DNA from: Aureococcus anophagefferens
Taxonomy: Eukaryota > Sar > Pelagophyceae > Pelagomonadales > Pelagomonadaceae
DNA length: 16,250 bases
Assembly (NCBI RefSeq): GCF_000186865.1
Contig: NW_008705563.1
Location: 120,296-136,545 of the forward strand
Direction of reading: 5' to 3'
Shown in pieces: positions 1 through 7,733 of the stretch. Position numbers and translations under genes: made by a program. Under the pieces are notes generated by a model. The model made no database searches, was not told the DNA's origin, and saw only the letters and a program-made list of their open reading frames with translations. Numbering within the stretch: the stretch's first letter is position 1; each line of letters starts with the position of its first letter.

Positions 1-902
1 TGCGCCGTGGAAGCGTTCGGCGCGGCGCCGAGCGGGGACGCCGCCGCGCGGTAGGGCTCCGCCGCGTGGACGTGGAGGGCCGCGGCGCCGACGCGGCCGT
101 CGCGCAGCGCGGCCGCGAGCGCGGCCTCGTCGACGAGCTCGCCGCGCGCCGTGTTGACGACGAGCGCGCCCCGCGGGAGCAGCGACAGCGCCGCCGCGTC
201 GAGGTAGCGCTCCGGCGCGCTCGCGGCGACGGCGCCCGGCGGCGCCCCGCGCGGCGCGCAGTTGCAGTGGACGCTGAGGCCCTGGGACTGGGCGAGGAGC
301 GCCTCGAGCGAGTCCGCGCGGCGCACGCCGAGGGCCTTGTCGTAGCCGTCGGCGACGTGGGGGTCGTAGAAGACGACGTCAAAGCCGCAGGCCTTGGCGC
401 GCGCCGCGACGGCGCTGCCGATGCGCCCGAGGCCCAGCAGGCCCAGCGTCGCGCCGCGGACGCGCCGCACGTAGGGCACGGCCGCGGCGATGCCGTCCGC
501 GCCGCGGACCTCGACGTCCCGCGCGCCGAGCGCCGCGCCCTCGAGGGCGCCCCGGAAGAGGCCCAGGAGCAGCGCCAGGGCCGAGTCCGCGACCTCCTCG
601 GTGCCGTAGTCCGGGATGTTCGCGACGGCGATGCCCAGCGCGCCGGCGGCGGCGACGTCGACGTTGTCGTAGCCGACGCCCATGCGCACGACGAGCCGGC
701 ACCGCTTCAGCCGCCGCAGCAGGGCCGCGTCGACCTCGATGGTGTGCCACACGGCGACGACGTCCGCGGCCTCGAGGTCGCCGTCCCGGAGCTGCGCCGC
801 GCTCGTCGCGCCGAGCATGCGCACGTCGCAGCCGCAGGCCGCGAGGACCTCGCGCTCGACGCTGCCGTCGCTCGCGTCGAGGCACACGTAGACGCCCGGC
901 AT
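1..902 (-). CDS. CtBP-like D-isomer-specific 2-hydroxyacid dehydrogenase (3' end outside window)
   Basis: The minus-strand reading frame starts at the ATG at 902-900 (MPGVYVCLDASDG) and stays open to the left edge, so the C-terminus is missing. Seen: a Rossmann nucleotide-binding motif LGLLGLGRIGS followed by an acidic strand end (FYDP), then LVVNTARGELVDE with the catalytic Arg, VHAAEPY supplying the catalytic Glu, and a final His just before the window edge in the position of the family's catalytic His. The HCN segment before the Arg motif and the AALHVHAAEPY stretch resemble CtBP/ANGUSTIFOLIA proteins more than serine-pathway phosphoglycerate dehydrogenases. Known for the family: NAD(H)-dependent 2-hydroxyacid oxidoreductases, with CtBP members acting as NADH-sensing corepressors. 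There is an in-frame stop at 1026-1028 and no other in-frame ATG between, which fixes the start. The substrate is unknown. It is divergent from the YqgF-like gene. Confidence 0.85.
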   Translation of the reverse strand, partial: MPGVYVCLDASDGSVEREVLAACGCDVRMLGATSAAQLRDGDLEAADVVAVWHTIEVDAALLRRLKRCRLVVRMGVGYDNVDVAAAGALGIAVANIPDYGTEEVADSALALLLGLFRGALEGAALGARDVEVRGADGIAAAVPYVRRVRGATLGLLGLGRIGSAVAARAKACGFDVVFYDPHVADGYDKALGVRRADSLEALLAQSQGLSVHCNCAPRGAPPGAVAASAPERYLDAAALSLLPRGALVVNTARGELVDEAALAAALRDGRVGAAALHVHAAEPYRAAASPLGAAPNASTA

Positions 903-1134
903 GTTTCTCGCTGAGCTGTCTTGCCTGTGAGACGCAGCCGACAGCAGCGTGTAGGATGCCAACAGCGTGTAGAAGATGCCGACAGCGTGTAGAAGCCAGC
1001 CGTAGCAGCCGACGGATGGGCGCGGCTACTGCAGAAGTGGCAGAATGGACTTTTAGCGAGCGTCCAGAAGTCCACAGCTGACGCCACCTTGCACCCATTA
1101 GGCCGGGCTGTGCGCCTGGTTCGGGCACTGACCG
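903..1134. promoter_or_regulatory. Divergent promoter region, CtBP-like / YqgF-like genes
   Basis: These 232 bp separate the two start codons and must hold the promoters of both genes. The half next to the dehydrogenase carries a 20-bp tandem repeat. Further right, TGGACTT at 1046-1052 pairs with AAGTCCA at 1068-1074 as an inverted repeat. No TATA box or other named core element is recognisable. That this is a promoter follows from gene orientation only. Confidence 0.5.
940..998. repeat. Three tandem copies of a 20-bp unit
   Basis: The units begin at 940 (21 bp, GACAGCAGCGTGTAGGATGCC without its last base), 961 (20 bp) and 981 (partial). All share the core ACAGCGTGTAG followed by GATGCC or a variant. 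They sit 38-96 bp upstream of the dehydrogenase start. They may be binding sites or simple slippage. Confidence 0.75.
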
Positions 1135-1638
1135 ATGGCCACGATCCTCACAAACCACGCGGCGCTGCGCTTGCTGCGGCGCACGGGCTGCGCGGCGCTC
1201 GGGCTCGACGTGTCGGCGACGAAGATCGGCGTCGCCGTGAGCGACCCCGGCCGCACGCGCGGCCTGCCGCTGGGCGCGATCCGCCGCGAAAAGCTCGACG
1301 CGCGCGGCGCCGCGACGCGGCGCGTGTCGGTGCGCATCGCCGAGGCCGTCGCGGCGCACGGCGCCGGCGTCGTCGCCGTCGGCTGGCCCCTCGAGCTCTC
1401 CGGCGCGGAGGGCAAGCGCTGCCGCGAGGTCCGCGGCTTCGTCGACGACCTCGCGCTCGCGACGCCCGTCGCGCTCGTCGACGAGCGCTTCTCGACGCGC
1501 GCCGCGCGCGCCGCGCTCGCCGAGGCCGGCGCGCCGGCGGCCCGCGGCGCCGAGGACGCCGCGGCCGCGGCCGCGATCGTCGAGACGCTCCTCGCGGGGC
1601 TCGGGTCCGCGCGGCCGTCGCGCTTCTTCGGCGACTAA
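1135..1638 (+). CDS. YqgF/RuvX-like RNase H-fold nuclease
   Basis: A protein of 167 residues. Seen: ALGLDVSATKIGVAVSDP at 21-38 with the first metal-binding Asp (D25), VGWPLELSGAEGKRC at 82-96, ALVDERFSTRAA at 113-124 (acidic pair D116/E117), and AEDAAAAAAIVETLL at 139-153 (D141). The order and spacing match the YqgF/RuvX family, which in bacteria acts in pre-16S rRNA 5' processing and is related to Holliday junction resolvases. The first about 18 residues are basic and hydrophobic (ALRLLRRTG) and could be a short organelle transit peptide. This would fit a role in plastid or mitochondrial rRNA maturation, but that is inference. The start is the only ATG close before the first motif and has a G at +4. 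Its stop lies 4 bp from the stop of the convergent LETM1 gene. Confidence 0.85.
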   Translation: MATILTNHAALRLLRRTGCAALGLDVSATKIGVAVSDPGRTRGLPLGAIRREKLDARGAATRRVSVRIAEAVAAHGAGVVAVGWPLELSGAEGKRCREVRGFVDDLALATPVALVDERFSTRAARAALAEAGAPAARGAEDAAAAAAIVETLLAGLGSARPSRFFGD

Positions 1639-1642
1639 GGCG

Positions 1643-2629
1643 TTAGGCGAGGTCGTCCTGGGTCCCGACGAGGAGCGCGGAGAGGAAGACGAAGGCCGGC
1701 GGCAGGTCCGGCCGCCGCAGCGCGCGGCGCGCGGCCGCGTGGAGCGCCTGCCAGCGCCGCAGCGCCGCGCGCCGCGCGTCGTCGCCGTCGGCGTCGATGG
1801 CGCGGAGCACGCACGCGTCCCGGAGCTGGGCCGGCGTCAGGCCGTCCGCCGCGAGGAGCGCGTCGTCCTCCGCGACGTCGCGCGCCGCGCGCGCGAGGCG
1901 CCGCCGGAGCTGCCAGGCGCCGCAGCACGTCGCGGCGCGGGGCCTCGCGAGGACGGCGAGGTGGCCCAAGGCCGCCGTGTCGAGGGTCCCCAGGCCCAGC
2001 GGCGCGGACACGCCGGTGAAGTAGCGCTCGAAGTACTGCGCCGTCGCCGCCGCGTCGCCCGCGGCGACGAACGCGAGGCCGTCGGCGGCCTCCTCCAGCG
2101 CGTCGGCGAGGGCGTGGCTCCGCCGCAGGGCGTCCGCCGCGGACCGCTGCGCGTCGCGGTCCGCGGCCGCGAAGGCCTCGGCCTGCTGCCGGCTGTGGAA
2201 CTGCGCCGCTAGCAACCGCTTCGGGAAGCGGTAGGCGATGGCGATGAGCACGAGGCCGAAGGGCGGCGGCAGCGGGTTGACGAGGAGCGGCAGCATGCGC
2301 AGGAAGTCGCCCGGCGCCTCGCGCGCGGCCTTGGCGTCGCGCCACGACAGCGCACGCGCTCGCCCCGCGGCGTCGAGGTGCCTGTGGCGCCAGGCCACGC
2401 GCGCGTCGGCCCAGAGCTCCTTCGCGCCGGCGGCGAACTGGGCGTAGAGCGCGCGGCAGGGCGCCCAGAGGTCGCCGCAGGCCACGCGCCGCGACAGGCA
2501 CCGGCCCAGGCGCCGGCACCAGGTGTCCTTGCCCTTGCCGTCGTCGTCGCTCGCCGCGGCGTCGCGCTCGGCCGGACCGCGCGGCGGCGTCGGTGCTTCG
2601 CGGCCGGGCCTCAGCATGTCCTGTTGCAT
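1643..2629 (-). CDS. LETM1-domain protein
   Basis: A protein of 328 residues. Seen: the LETM1 hallmark DFLRMLPLLVNPLPPPFGLV at about 108-127, a Pro-containing hydrophobic membrane segment running into YRFPKRLLAAQFHSRQQ, and a C-terminal helical region. That region holds QLRRRLARAARDVAEDDALL, then GLTPAQLRDACVLRAID, and RWQALH with PPAFVFLSALL, matching the ribosome-binding-like part of LETM1 proteins. Known for the family: mitochondrial inner-membrane proteins needed for K+/H+ exchange and organelle volume, some of which bind mitoribosomes. It is shorter than animal LETM1 and has no EF hands or long coiled coil, so it is closer to short LETM1-like members. The N-terminus (MQQDMLRPGREA) is not a clear targeting peptide. 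An in-frame stop at 2675-2677 limits extension without splicing, so a missed 5' exon is possible. Confidence 0.8.
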   Translation of the reverse strand: MQQDMLRPGREAPTPPRGPAERDAAASDDDGKGKDTWCRRLGRCLSRRVACGDLWAPCRALYAQFAAGAKELWADARVAWRHRHLDAAGRARALSWRDAKAAREAPGDFLRMLPLLVNPLPPPFGLVLIAIAYRFPKRLLAAQFHSRQQAEAFAAADRDAQRSAADALRRSHALADALEEAADGLAFVAAGDAAATAQYFERYFTGVSAPLGLGTLDTAALGHLAVLARPRAATCCGAWQLRRRLARAARDVAEDDALLAADGLTPAQLRDACVLRAIDADGDDARRAALRRWQALHAAARRALRRPDLPPAFVFLSALLVGTQDDLA

Positions 2630-2980
2630 CCACGAGGCCTCGCGAGGCGCGCAGCGGTCGGTGGACGGCGACGATCAGTAGTAGACCATCAGCCAGCCAA
2701 GTCGTTCGCGCCGCGCGCGCGACGGATGCGTCGGACGCGTCCGGACGCGTCCGCGCCACCCGGCCGACACCCGGCCCGTCGCCTCGGAGCCTCCTCGGCC
2801 GACGTCGGCGCGGGTCGACGGTCGTGGCTTCGGCCGAGGCGTCGCGCCGCCCGGGAGACCCTTCCGCGGCGCGCGGTAGCGCCGGGCCGCCGCCGGCCGC
2901 GGCGCGCCGGCGCGCCCGTGCCGGCTCGCGGCCGACTCGGACTCGGACTCGCCGCGGGCTCGGCCGCTATGCACACGTGC
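2630..2980. promoter_or_regulatory. Intergenic region upstream of the LETM1-domain gene
   Basis: These 351 bp lie between the LETM1-domain start and the stop of the upstream WWE-PH gene on the same strand. I see no convincing gene. The region holds a directly repeated 10-bp palindrome at 2733-2752, a hexamer repeat ACTCGG at 2935-2952, and a very GC-rich central part. It should contain the LETM1-domain promoter and the 3' end of the WWE-PH transcript. Confidence 0.45.
2733..2752. repeat. Two adjacent copies of the palindrome GGACGCGTCC
   Basis: GGACGCGTCC occurs at 2733-2742 and again at 2743-2752, each a perfect palindrome centred on ACGCGT. The pair lies 104-123 bp upstream of the LETM1-domain ATG. 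ACGCGT is the core of the MCB element of fungal and plant cell-cycle promoters. Such a role here is speculative. Confidence 0.6.
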
Positions 2981-3655
2981 TTACGCGAGGGCCTCGCCGC
3001 GCGCGACTTTGGCGAGCTGGTCGAGCCACCGGTCCTTGAGCGCGTCGTCGTGGGCCGCGAGGTGGTGCTCGCCGGCCGGCGTCGTCACGGCGAAGGAGCA
3101 GGGCTTGGCCGGGTCGCCGTCGCGGACGACCATGGCGCCCGCGAGGTCCGCGGAGACCTCGGCCTTGGGCGCGGCCGGGTCGCCCTCGCGGCAGAGCTGG
3201 ACCTGGCGCGTGTCGAGGCCCTTGGCGAAGCAGAGGAGCGCGCCGGACCGCGGCGCGAGGACGAAGAAGCGGCGCTGCCACGAGCCGCGCGCGAGGCCCG
3301 AGAGCTTCTTCTTCAGGAGCCAGCCGTAGCACGCCGCCGACGTCGTGAAGTGTTCCGCGAGCTCCATGGACCGGTCGAGCGACGACGTCTGGGGCATGTC
3401 GCGGCGGACGACGCGCGTGTTCCCGTTCTGCGTGTTGACCTGGATCATCTTCGTCGGCGGCGCGGCCGGCATGCGCGCGCTCACGGCGTTGGCGCCGAAG
3501 CGGACCTCGAAGTCCCGGTGGCCGGGCGGATTACTCGGCACCGTGGGGAGGACGACGCTCGGCGCGTCGGCCTGGAAGGCCTGCTCGAGGAGGGCGTTCT
3601 GCGACGCGTCGAAGGGATGCCACGCGCCGGCGCCGTCGCGGTGGAAGAAGGCCAT
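2981..3655 (-). CDS. WWE domain plus PH domain adaptor protein
   Basis: A protein of 224 residues. The N-terminal half (about 2-86) reads as a WWE domain: FHRDGAGAWHPFDASQNALL with LEQAF after it, then FEVRFG, and the closing IQVNTQNGNTRVVRR typical of the family. Residues about 109-218 form a PH domain: YGWLLKKKLSGLARGSWQRR, FFVLAPRSGALLCF, and a final helix DRWLDQLAKVAR with the conserved Trp. Known: WWE domains bind ADP-ribose units of poly(ADP-ribose) and occur with ubiquitin ligase or PARP domains. PH domains bind phosphoinositides or proteins. No catalytic domain is present, so an adaptor role is the natural inference. It starts at the ATG at 3655-3653 and is divergent from the membrane-protein gene. 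Confidence 0.8.
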   Translation of the reverse strand: MAFFHRDGAGAWHPFDASQNALLEQAFQADAPSVVLPTVPSNPPGHRDFEVRFGANAVSARMPAAPPTKMIQVNTQNGNTRVVRRDMPQTSSLDRSMELAEHFTTSAACYGWLLKKKLSGLARGSWQRRFFVLAPRSGALLCFAKGLDTRQVQLCREGDPAAPKAEVSADLAGAMVVRDGDPAKPCSFAVTTPAGEHHLAAHDDALKDRWLDQLAKVARGEALA

Positions 3656-3921
3656 GCGTGCGACGAACGTCGCGCCGACGGAGTGGGTAACTTCGAGGGG
3701 CGGGGGCTCCGCGGGCGCGTTGAGATCCGACTACTCGAGCGTCGAGCGGTCACGACGACGAAAGTCGCGCCGACGGAGTGGTCGAGGGGCGGGGGCGCCG
3801 CGGGCGCGTCGAGATCCGTCGGCTCGAGGGACGACGCGCCCGTGCGCAAGCCGGAGTTGCACCCGTGATTTTTGCTGCCCGAGAACGATGGTCCAGTGAG
3901 GCGGGCTTCTAGAGAGACGCG
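3656..3921. promoter_or_regulatory. Divergent promoter region, WWE-PH / membrane protein
   Basis: These 266 bp between the two start codons contain a tandem duplication at 3663-3828 that makes up most of the region. The remaining part next to the membrane-protein gene is less GC-rich and includes a T run (ATTTTTG near 3869). Promoter function is inferred from orientation. Confidence 0.5.
3663..3828. repeat. Tandem duplication, about 95-bp period
   Basis: Copy 1 spans 3663-3738 and copy 2 spans 3758-3828. Both start ACGAA(C/A)GTCGCGCCGACGG and share CGAGGGGCGGGGG, CCGCGGGCGCGT and GAGATCCG. Copy 1 has 6 extra bases after GAGTGG. The copies are nearly identical outside a few substitutions, which suggests a fairly recent duplication. 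Confidence 0.85.
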
Positions 3922-5962
3922 ATGGCTCAACGAGCTCGGGTCGACGCGGCGAACCGCCACCGCCACGGCCGCCGCAAGAGCCACCACGACCACGAGCGCG
4001 CGGAGGTCCGCGACGTGGCCGTCGCCGACGCGGGCTGCTTCAGCAGCTGCGCGGGCCCCCAGGCGCCGCCGCAGCCCATCCTCCACCAGCTCGGCGCGGG
4101 CGCCGGATCTCTGGAGGCGGCCTTCGTGCGGGAGACGCTCGTGACGAACGGCGACCAGCTCGAGGAAATCGTGCGCCGCCGCGTCGACGAGGTGCTGCGC
4201 TCCGGCGGCGGCGGCGACGACCCGCTCGCGGCGCGCGTCGCCGAGATGGTCCGGGACGAGCTCCGGCGCGAGCGCCTCGCGGCGCCGGACGGCCGCGCCG
4301 GCGACGCGGGCGACGAGGCGGTCCGCGCCGGCGGCGACGGCGGCGGCGCGGCGGCCGGCGCCGCGGCCGGCGCGGCGGACGAGCCCGGCGCCGCCGCGGG
4401 TCCCAGGCGGCGGTCCGTGAAGTACGACGTCGGCGACGTCGCGCAGTTCTGCGAGGAGATGCGCCGGAGCTTCTACTTCCGCGTGACGTCGGCCTGGCTC
4501 TTCGACCGCCACGCGCGGCACTGGTGGGTCCAGTGGTGCCATTTCGTGCTCGTCGTTCTCCTCGTCTTCCTCCAGTGCGCGGCCTTCACGTCCGTCATCC
4601 AGGTCCAGGGCATCACCTGGCTCTTCGACCACGACGTCGAGGCGTACGTCGACGACGACGGTGTCGCCGAAGGCCTCGCGGCGAAGATGTTCCCGGGGGG
4701 CGTGCCCTACCCGGCGAACATCGACCGGCTCACGGAGGAGGCCTACGGCATCCAGAAGCTGTTCGGGGTCTGGGACTTCCACATCATGACCATCGTCTTC
4801 TGCGCGATCAACGTCATCACGATGATGCAGCCCGAGCTGAAGCAGCTCAAGGGCGGCTACGCGCTCATCGTGTCGCGCTTCGGCCAGGTGCCCGTGTGGC
4901 GCCTCGCGGTCGCCTACGTCATCCACGTGCTGCGGTTCTCCGTCGTCTGGCTCTTCGTGGACGTGTCGGGCCGCGTGCTCGGCGCGAGCGACGGGCCCTT
5001 CGAGATCATCCTGAACTCGCTCGCGGTCCTCTTCATTTTGGACATCGACGACCTCGTCAAGTTCGACGAGCCCCGGCGCAACTTCTACGGCATCGCCTTC
5101 TTCCGGAACCGCAAGGAGCTCTTCGGCGGGCGCCTCGACGACGCGCACGCGGAGCTCGACGCCATGTTCCGCCGCGCGGCGGCCGGCGACAAGTACCGCG
5201 TCAAGTTCTACGGCGCGATGACCTGGCTCTGCCCTGTGTGGAAATCAACCAGTGGAACGCCCCGTCCAGCAAAAACTTCAAAGCTCTCGAGCTCGGTCAC
5301 ATCGAAGCCGATTCGGCTGACTTTTGGACGAATCGATTGCTCTCGTCGAGCTCTCGAAGCACAGCCGAAGAGCTTGCGTCGAAACTGTCGCATACGCCCA
5401 CATTGAATTCGGGTTGAAGATTTGATTTCCACGCAGGCTCTGCCCCGCGGCGCTCATGTGGTGCATGTCGGCGCTCGCGATCCTCATGCAGCGCTACACG
5501 TCCACGGGCGAGCTCATCGCCATCGACGACCTCATCATCGACGAGGACCGCGACGTGAACGCGCGGTACCGCGCGATCCGCTACGCGACCGCGGCCGTGC
5601 TCTACCTCGACGTGCACTCGACGGCGATGCTCGCGTCGAAGAACGAGTACAGCGACCAGAACGTCATCAAGCACAGGCTCTGGCGCGTCGCCGACTTCGT
5701 CCTGCAAGCCTGCGTCCACGTCGTGTTCCGGACGGTCGTGATCGACTGGGCCATCGAGGAGCTCCTCGCCTACCACCGCTCCTGGAACACGGACCGCCTC
5801 TCCTTCTGGCAGGACCTGTCCATCGTGCCGCCGCGCAGCTCGCACAAGGGCGCCCGGGCCTACGGGGACCGCGAGGCGGACGTCGAGAAGTATTCCGGCC
5901 GCGTACCACTACCAGGCGCAGTAAAAACGAAGACAACGATGGAACTTCACCAACTCCATTGA
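3922..5962 (+). CDS. Multi-pass membrane protein, unknown function; join(3922..5225, 5437..5962)
   Basis: The spliced protein is 609 residues. Residues 1-170 are hydrophilic, with a His/Arg-rich start and an Ala/Gly-rich low-complexity stretch (about 95-160). Hydrophobic segments follow at about 203-226, 286-303, 327-348, 360-379, 431-452 and 520-545, with a weaker one near 484-500. The fourth contains NSLAVLFILDIDDLV, a motif I associate with uncharacterised multi-pass proteins of algae and other protists. I do not recognise a transporter or channel family. The exons are joined by removing 5226-5436, which rebuilds the fifth membrane segment (WLCPAALMWCMSALAIL). Without splicing the frame ends at 5406. 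Codons after 5902 (GTA, CCA, CTA, GTA, AAA) are unlike the rest of the gene, so the true C-terminus may differ. Confidence 0.75.
5226..5436 (+). other. Introner-derived intron, 211 nt, GC-AG
   Basis: The intron starts with GC at the first base of the left target duplication (GCTCTGCC, 5226-5233) and ends at the CGCAG of the element. Its length is 1 modulo 3, as the frame change between exons requires. Splicing restores TGG CTC TGC CCC as the presumed uninterrupted sequence, in phase 2. An alternative GT donor at 5238 is also in frame, but it would keep both copies of the duplication in the mRNA and no matching donor works in the second intron. The donor is therefore likely co-opted from target DNA. 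Confidence 0.8.
5234..5436 (+). mobile_element. Introner element copy 1 (203 bp, non-autonomous TIR element)
   Basis: It is flanked by 8-bp direct repeats GCTCTGCC at 5226-5233 and 5437-5444. Terminal inverted repeats are 15 bp with one mismatch: left CTGTGTGGAAATCAA, right (reverse complement) CTGCGTGGAAATCAA. It has no coding capacity. The interior is clearly less GC-rich than the host gene, and from about 5295 onward it is about 90 percent similar by eye to the element at 9085-9287, which has the same length and orientation. This matches the introners described for Aureococcus and Micromonas. Confidence 0.9.
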
Positions 5963-5998
5963 ACCTGAAGTTACCGCCGCGATTCCGGTGGGCAGCAC
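5963..5998 (+). other. 36-bp spacer between same-strand genes (or part of an intron)
   Basis: Only 36 bp separate the membrane-protein stop (5960-5962) from the next ATG. A second in-frame stop lies at 5966-5968. AACTTCA at 5943-5949 and TGAAGTT at 5966-5972 can pair. The spacer ends in TGGGCAGCAC (5989-5998), also found upstream of the gene at 10230. Both flanking genes are in the same frame, so an intron 5903-5995 or 5921-5995 would fuse them. Confidence 0.5.
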
Positions 5999-7700
5999 AT
6001 GATGGCAGCGCGCGCGCTGCGGTGCGCGCTGCTGCTCGCCCAGGCTTGCGCCGCGCAGGAGCTGCAGCGCACGTCCGTCTTCGCGATCCTCAACGCGCCG
6101 CTGCAGCCCGGCGAGGTCCGGCACCGCATCGCCGTGCGCGGCGACGGCAACCGCGTCGTCGCCCACCTCGAGCTCTCCGGCGCCGAGGAGGTCGCCGACG
6201 CGGCCTACGCCTTCGGCGTCGCGAACGGCGTCGACCGCGGGTCGACGCGGCGCCTCGCGGCGGCGGTCTGCGGCGGCCAGGGCCTCACCGCGGGCGAGCC
6301 GGCGCCGCCGTGCGGCCGCGAGGCCGCGCTGCTCTACGAGAACGCGGTCGCGGACCCGCGCGACGAGACGGGGGCGGACGCGCTCGACGGCCTCCTGCGC
6401 ATCTGGGAGGGCCAGGACGCGCTCGACGCCGTCCACGGCTTCCTGCTCTTCGAGCTGGACCTCTGGTTCGGCGACTGGTTCCCGCCCGCGCTCGTCGAGG
6501 CGCTCTGCGGCGCGCTGGCGCACCCGCTCTGGCCCTGCGGCGAGGCACCCGTGGCGCGCACGGTGCCCATCAACATGGGCGCGGAGACCGGCAAGGTCGG
6601 CGACCTCGTCCTCCGGGAAGACGAGGAGGCCGCGGACGCGATCGCGCTGTTCGCAAAGGACCGCGAGGAGATCACGGCCCACGCGAAGAAGCAGCTCTAC
6701 GCGTCGGTCTGCGGCGGCAACGAGAAGCGGAAATACCGGTGCACGCGGGAGCGGGCCCTCCTCTTCCGCGGCGGGCCCGCGCGGAACGGGAACGGAACGA
6801 TGATTCTCGCGAGCGACGGGTCGCCCGCGTTCGTCGAGGTCTGGGACGGCGACGAGCCCGCGGACGCGGCCTTCGCCTGGTCGCGGGTCCACGCCGCCGT
6901 CGACGTCGACGACGCGCGGCATCTGGTCCAGGATCTGTGCGGGGCCTACCCGGTCAAGGTCCTCGCGCGGTCGCCGGACCCGCCGCTCGCGTGCGGGCGC
7001 TTGAAGTGGGTCGTCGACGTCATGCCCATCCGGGGGCCCTTCGGCCCCGGCGGGAGGCAGGCCCTCGTGGGCAACCTGGAGATCACCGACGGCGCGGAGG
7101 CCCACGACCTCGCGTGGCACTTCTCCAAGGACAAGGGCTGCGAGGGCTGCCCCTTCTACAAACAGCTCGCGGCGAACCTCTGCGAGAACCCGCTCGTGTC
7201 CTGCACGCGAAACAAGGCCGTCGTCTGGACGGCGCTCGTCGACGTGGCGACGCTCGAGACGTTGGGCTGGCCGCCGCCCTACGGGAACGTGCACCTCGAG
7301 GTCTACGAGGGCGGCGCGGTCGTCGACGCGGTCCGCGAGCTCTGGTTCTCGCGCAACGAGTCCGAGGGCCTCTTCGGGCCCGACGCGCGGCTGCTGCGGC
7401 GGTCGCTGACGGCCCTCGCGTGCTCGCCGGACTACGGCCTCGCGCCCGAGACCCTGTGCGCGCGCGCGGAGGAGATCCTCGCGTCCGCGGACGTCGAGCG
7501 GCCCGGCGCGGCCAAGACCATGGTCTTCAACTACACGACGCCGCGGGCCTTCGACGACCGGCCCTGCGGCGACGCCGTGGACCGGCGCCGCGCCTACGAC
7601 GAGCAGGTCGTCGTCCGCGACGTCGCGTGCGCGCCAAAGGAGGAGAAGCGCGGCCACGGCTTCAAGTCGAAGCGGCGGCGGCCGCCGGGGTCCAAGCGGC

Positions 7701-7733
<33 letters not shown>

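Noticed and set aside
5236..5436. GT donors inside introner copy 1 (5236, 5238)
   Set aside because: 5236 breaks the frame. 5238 keeps it but leaves both target-duplication copies in the mRNA, and the equivalent GT in copy 2 (9087) breaks the frame. Only the GC donor works for both.
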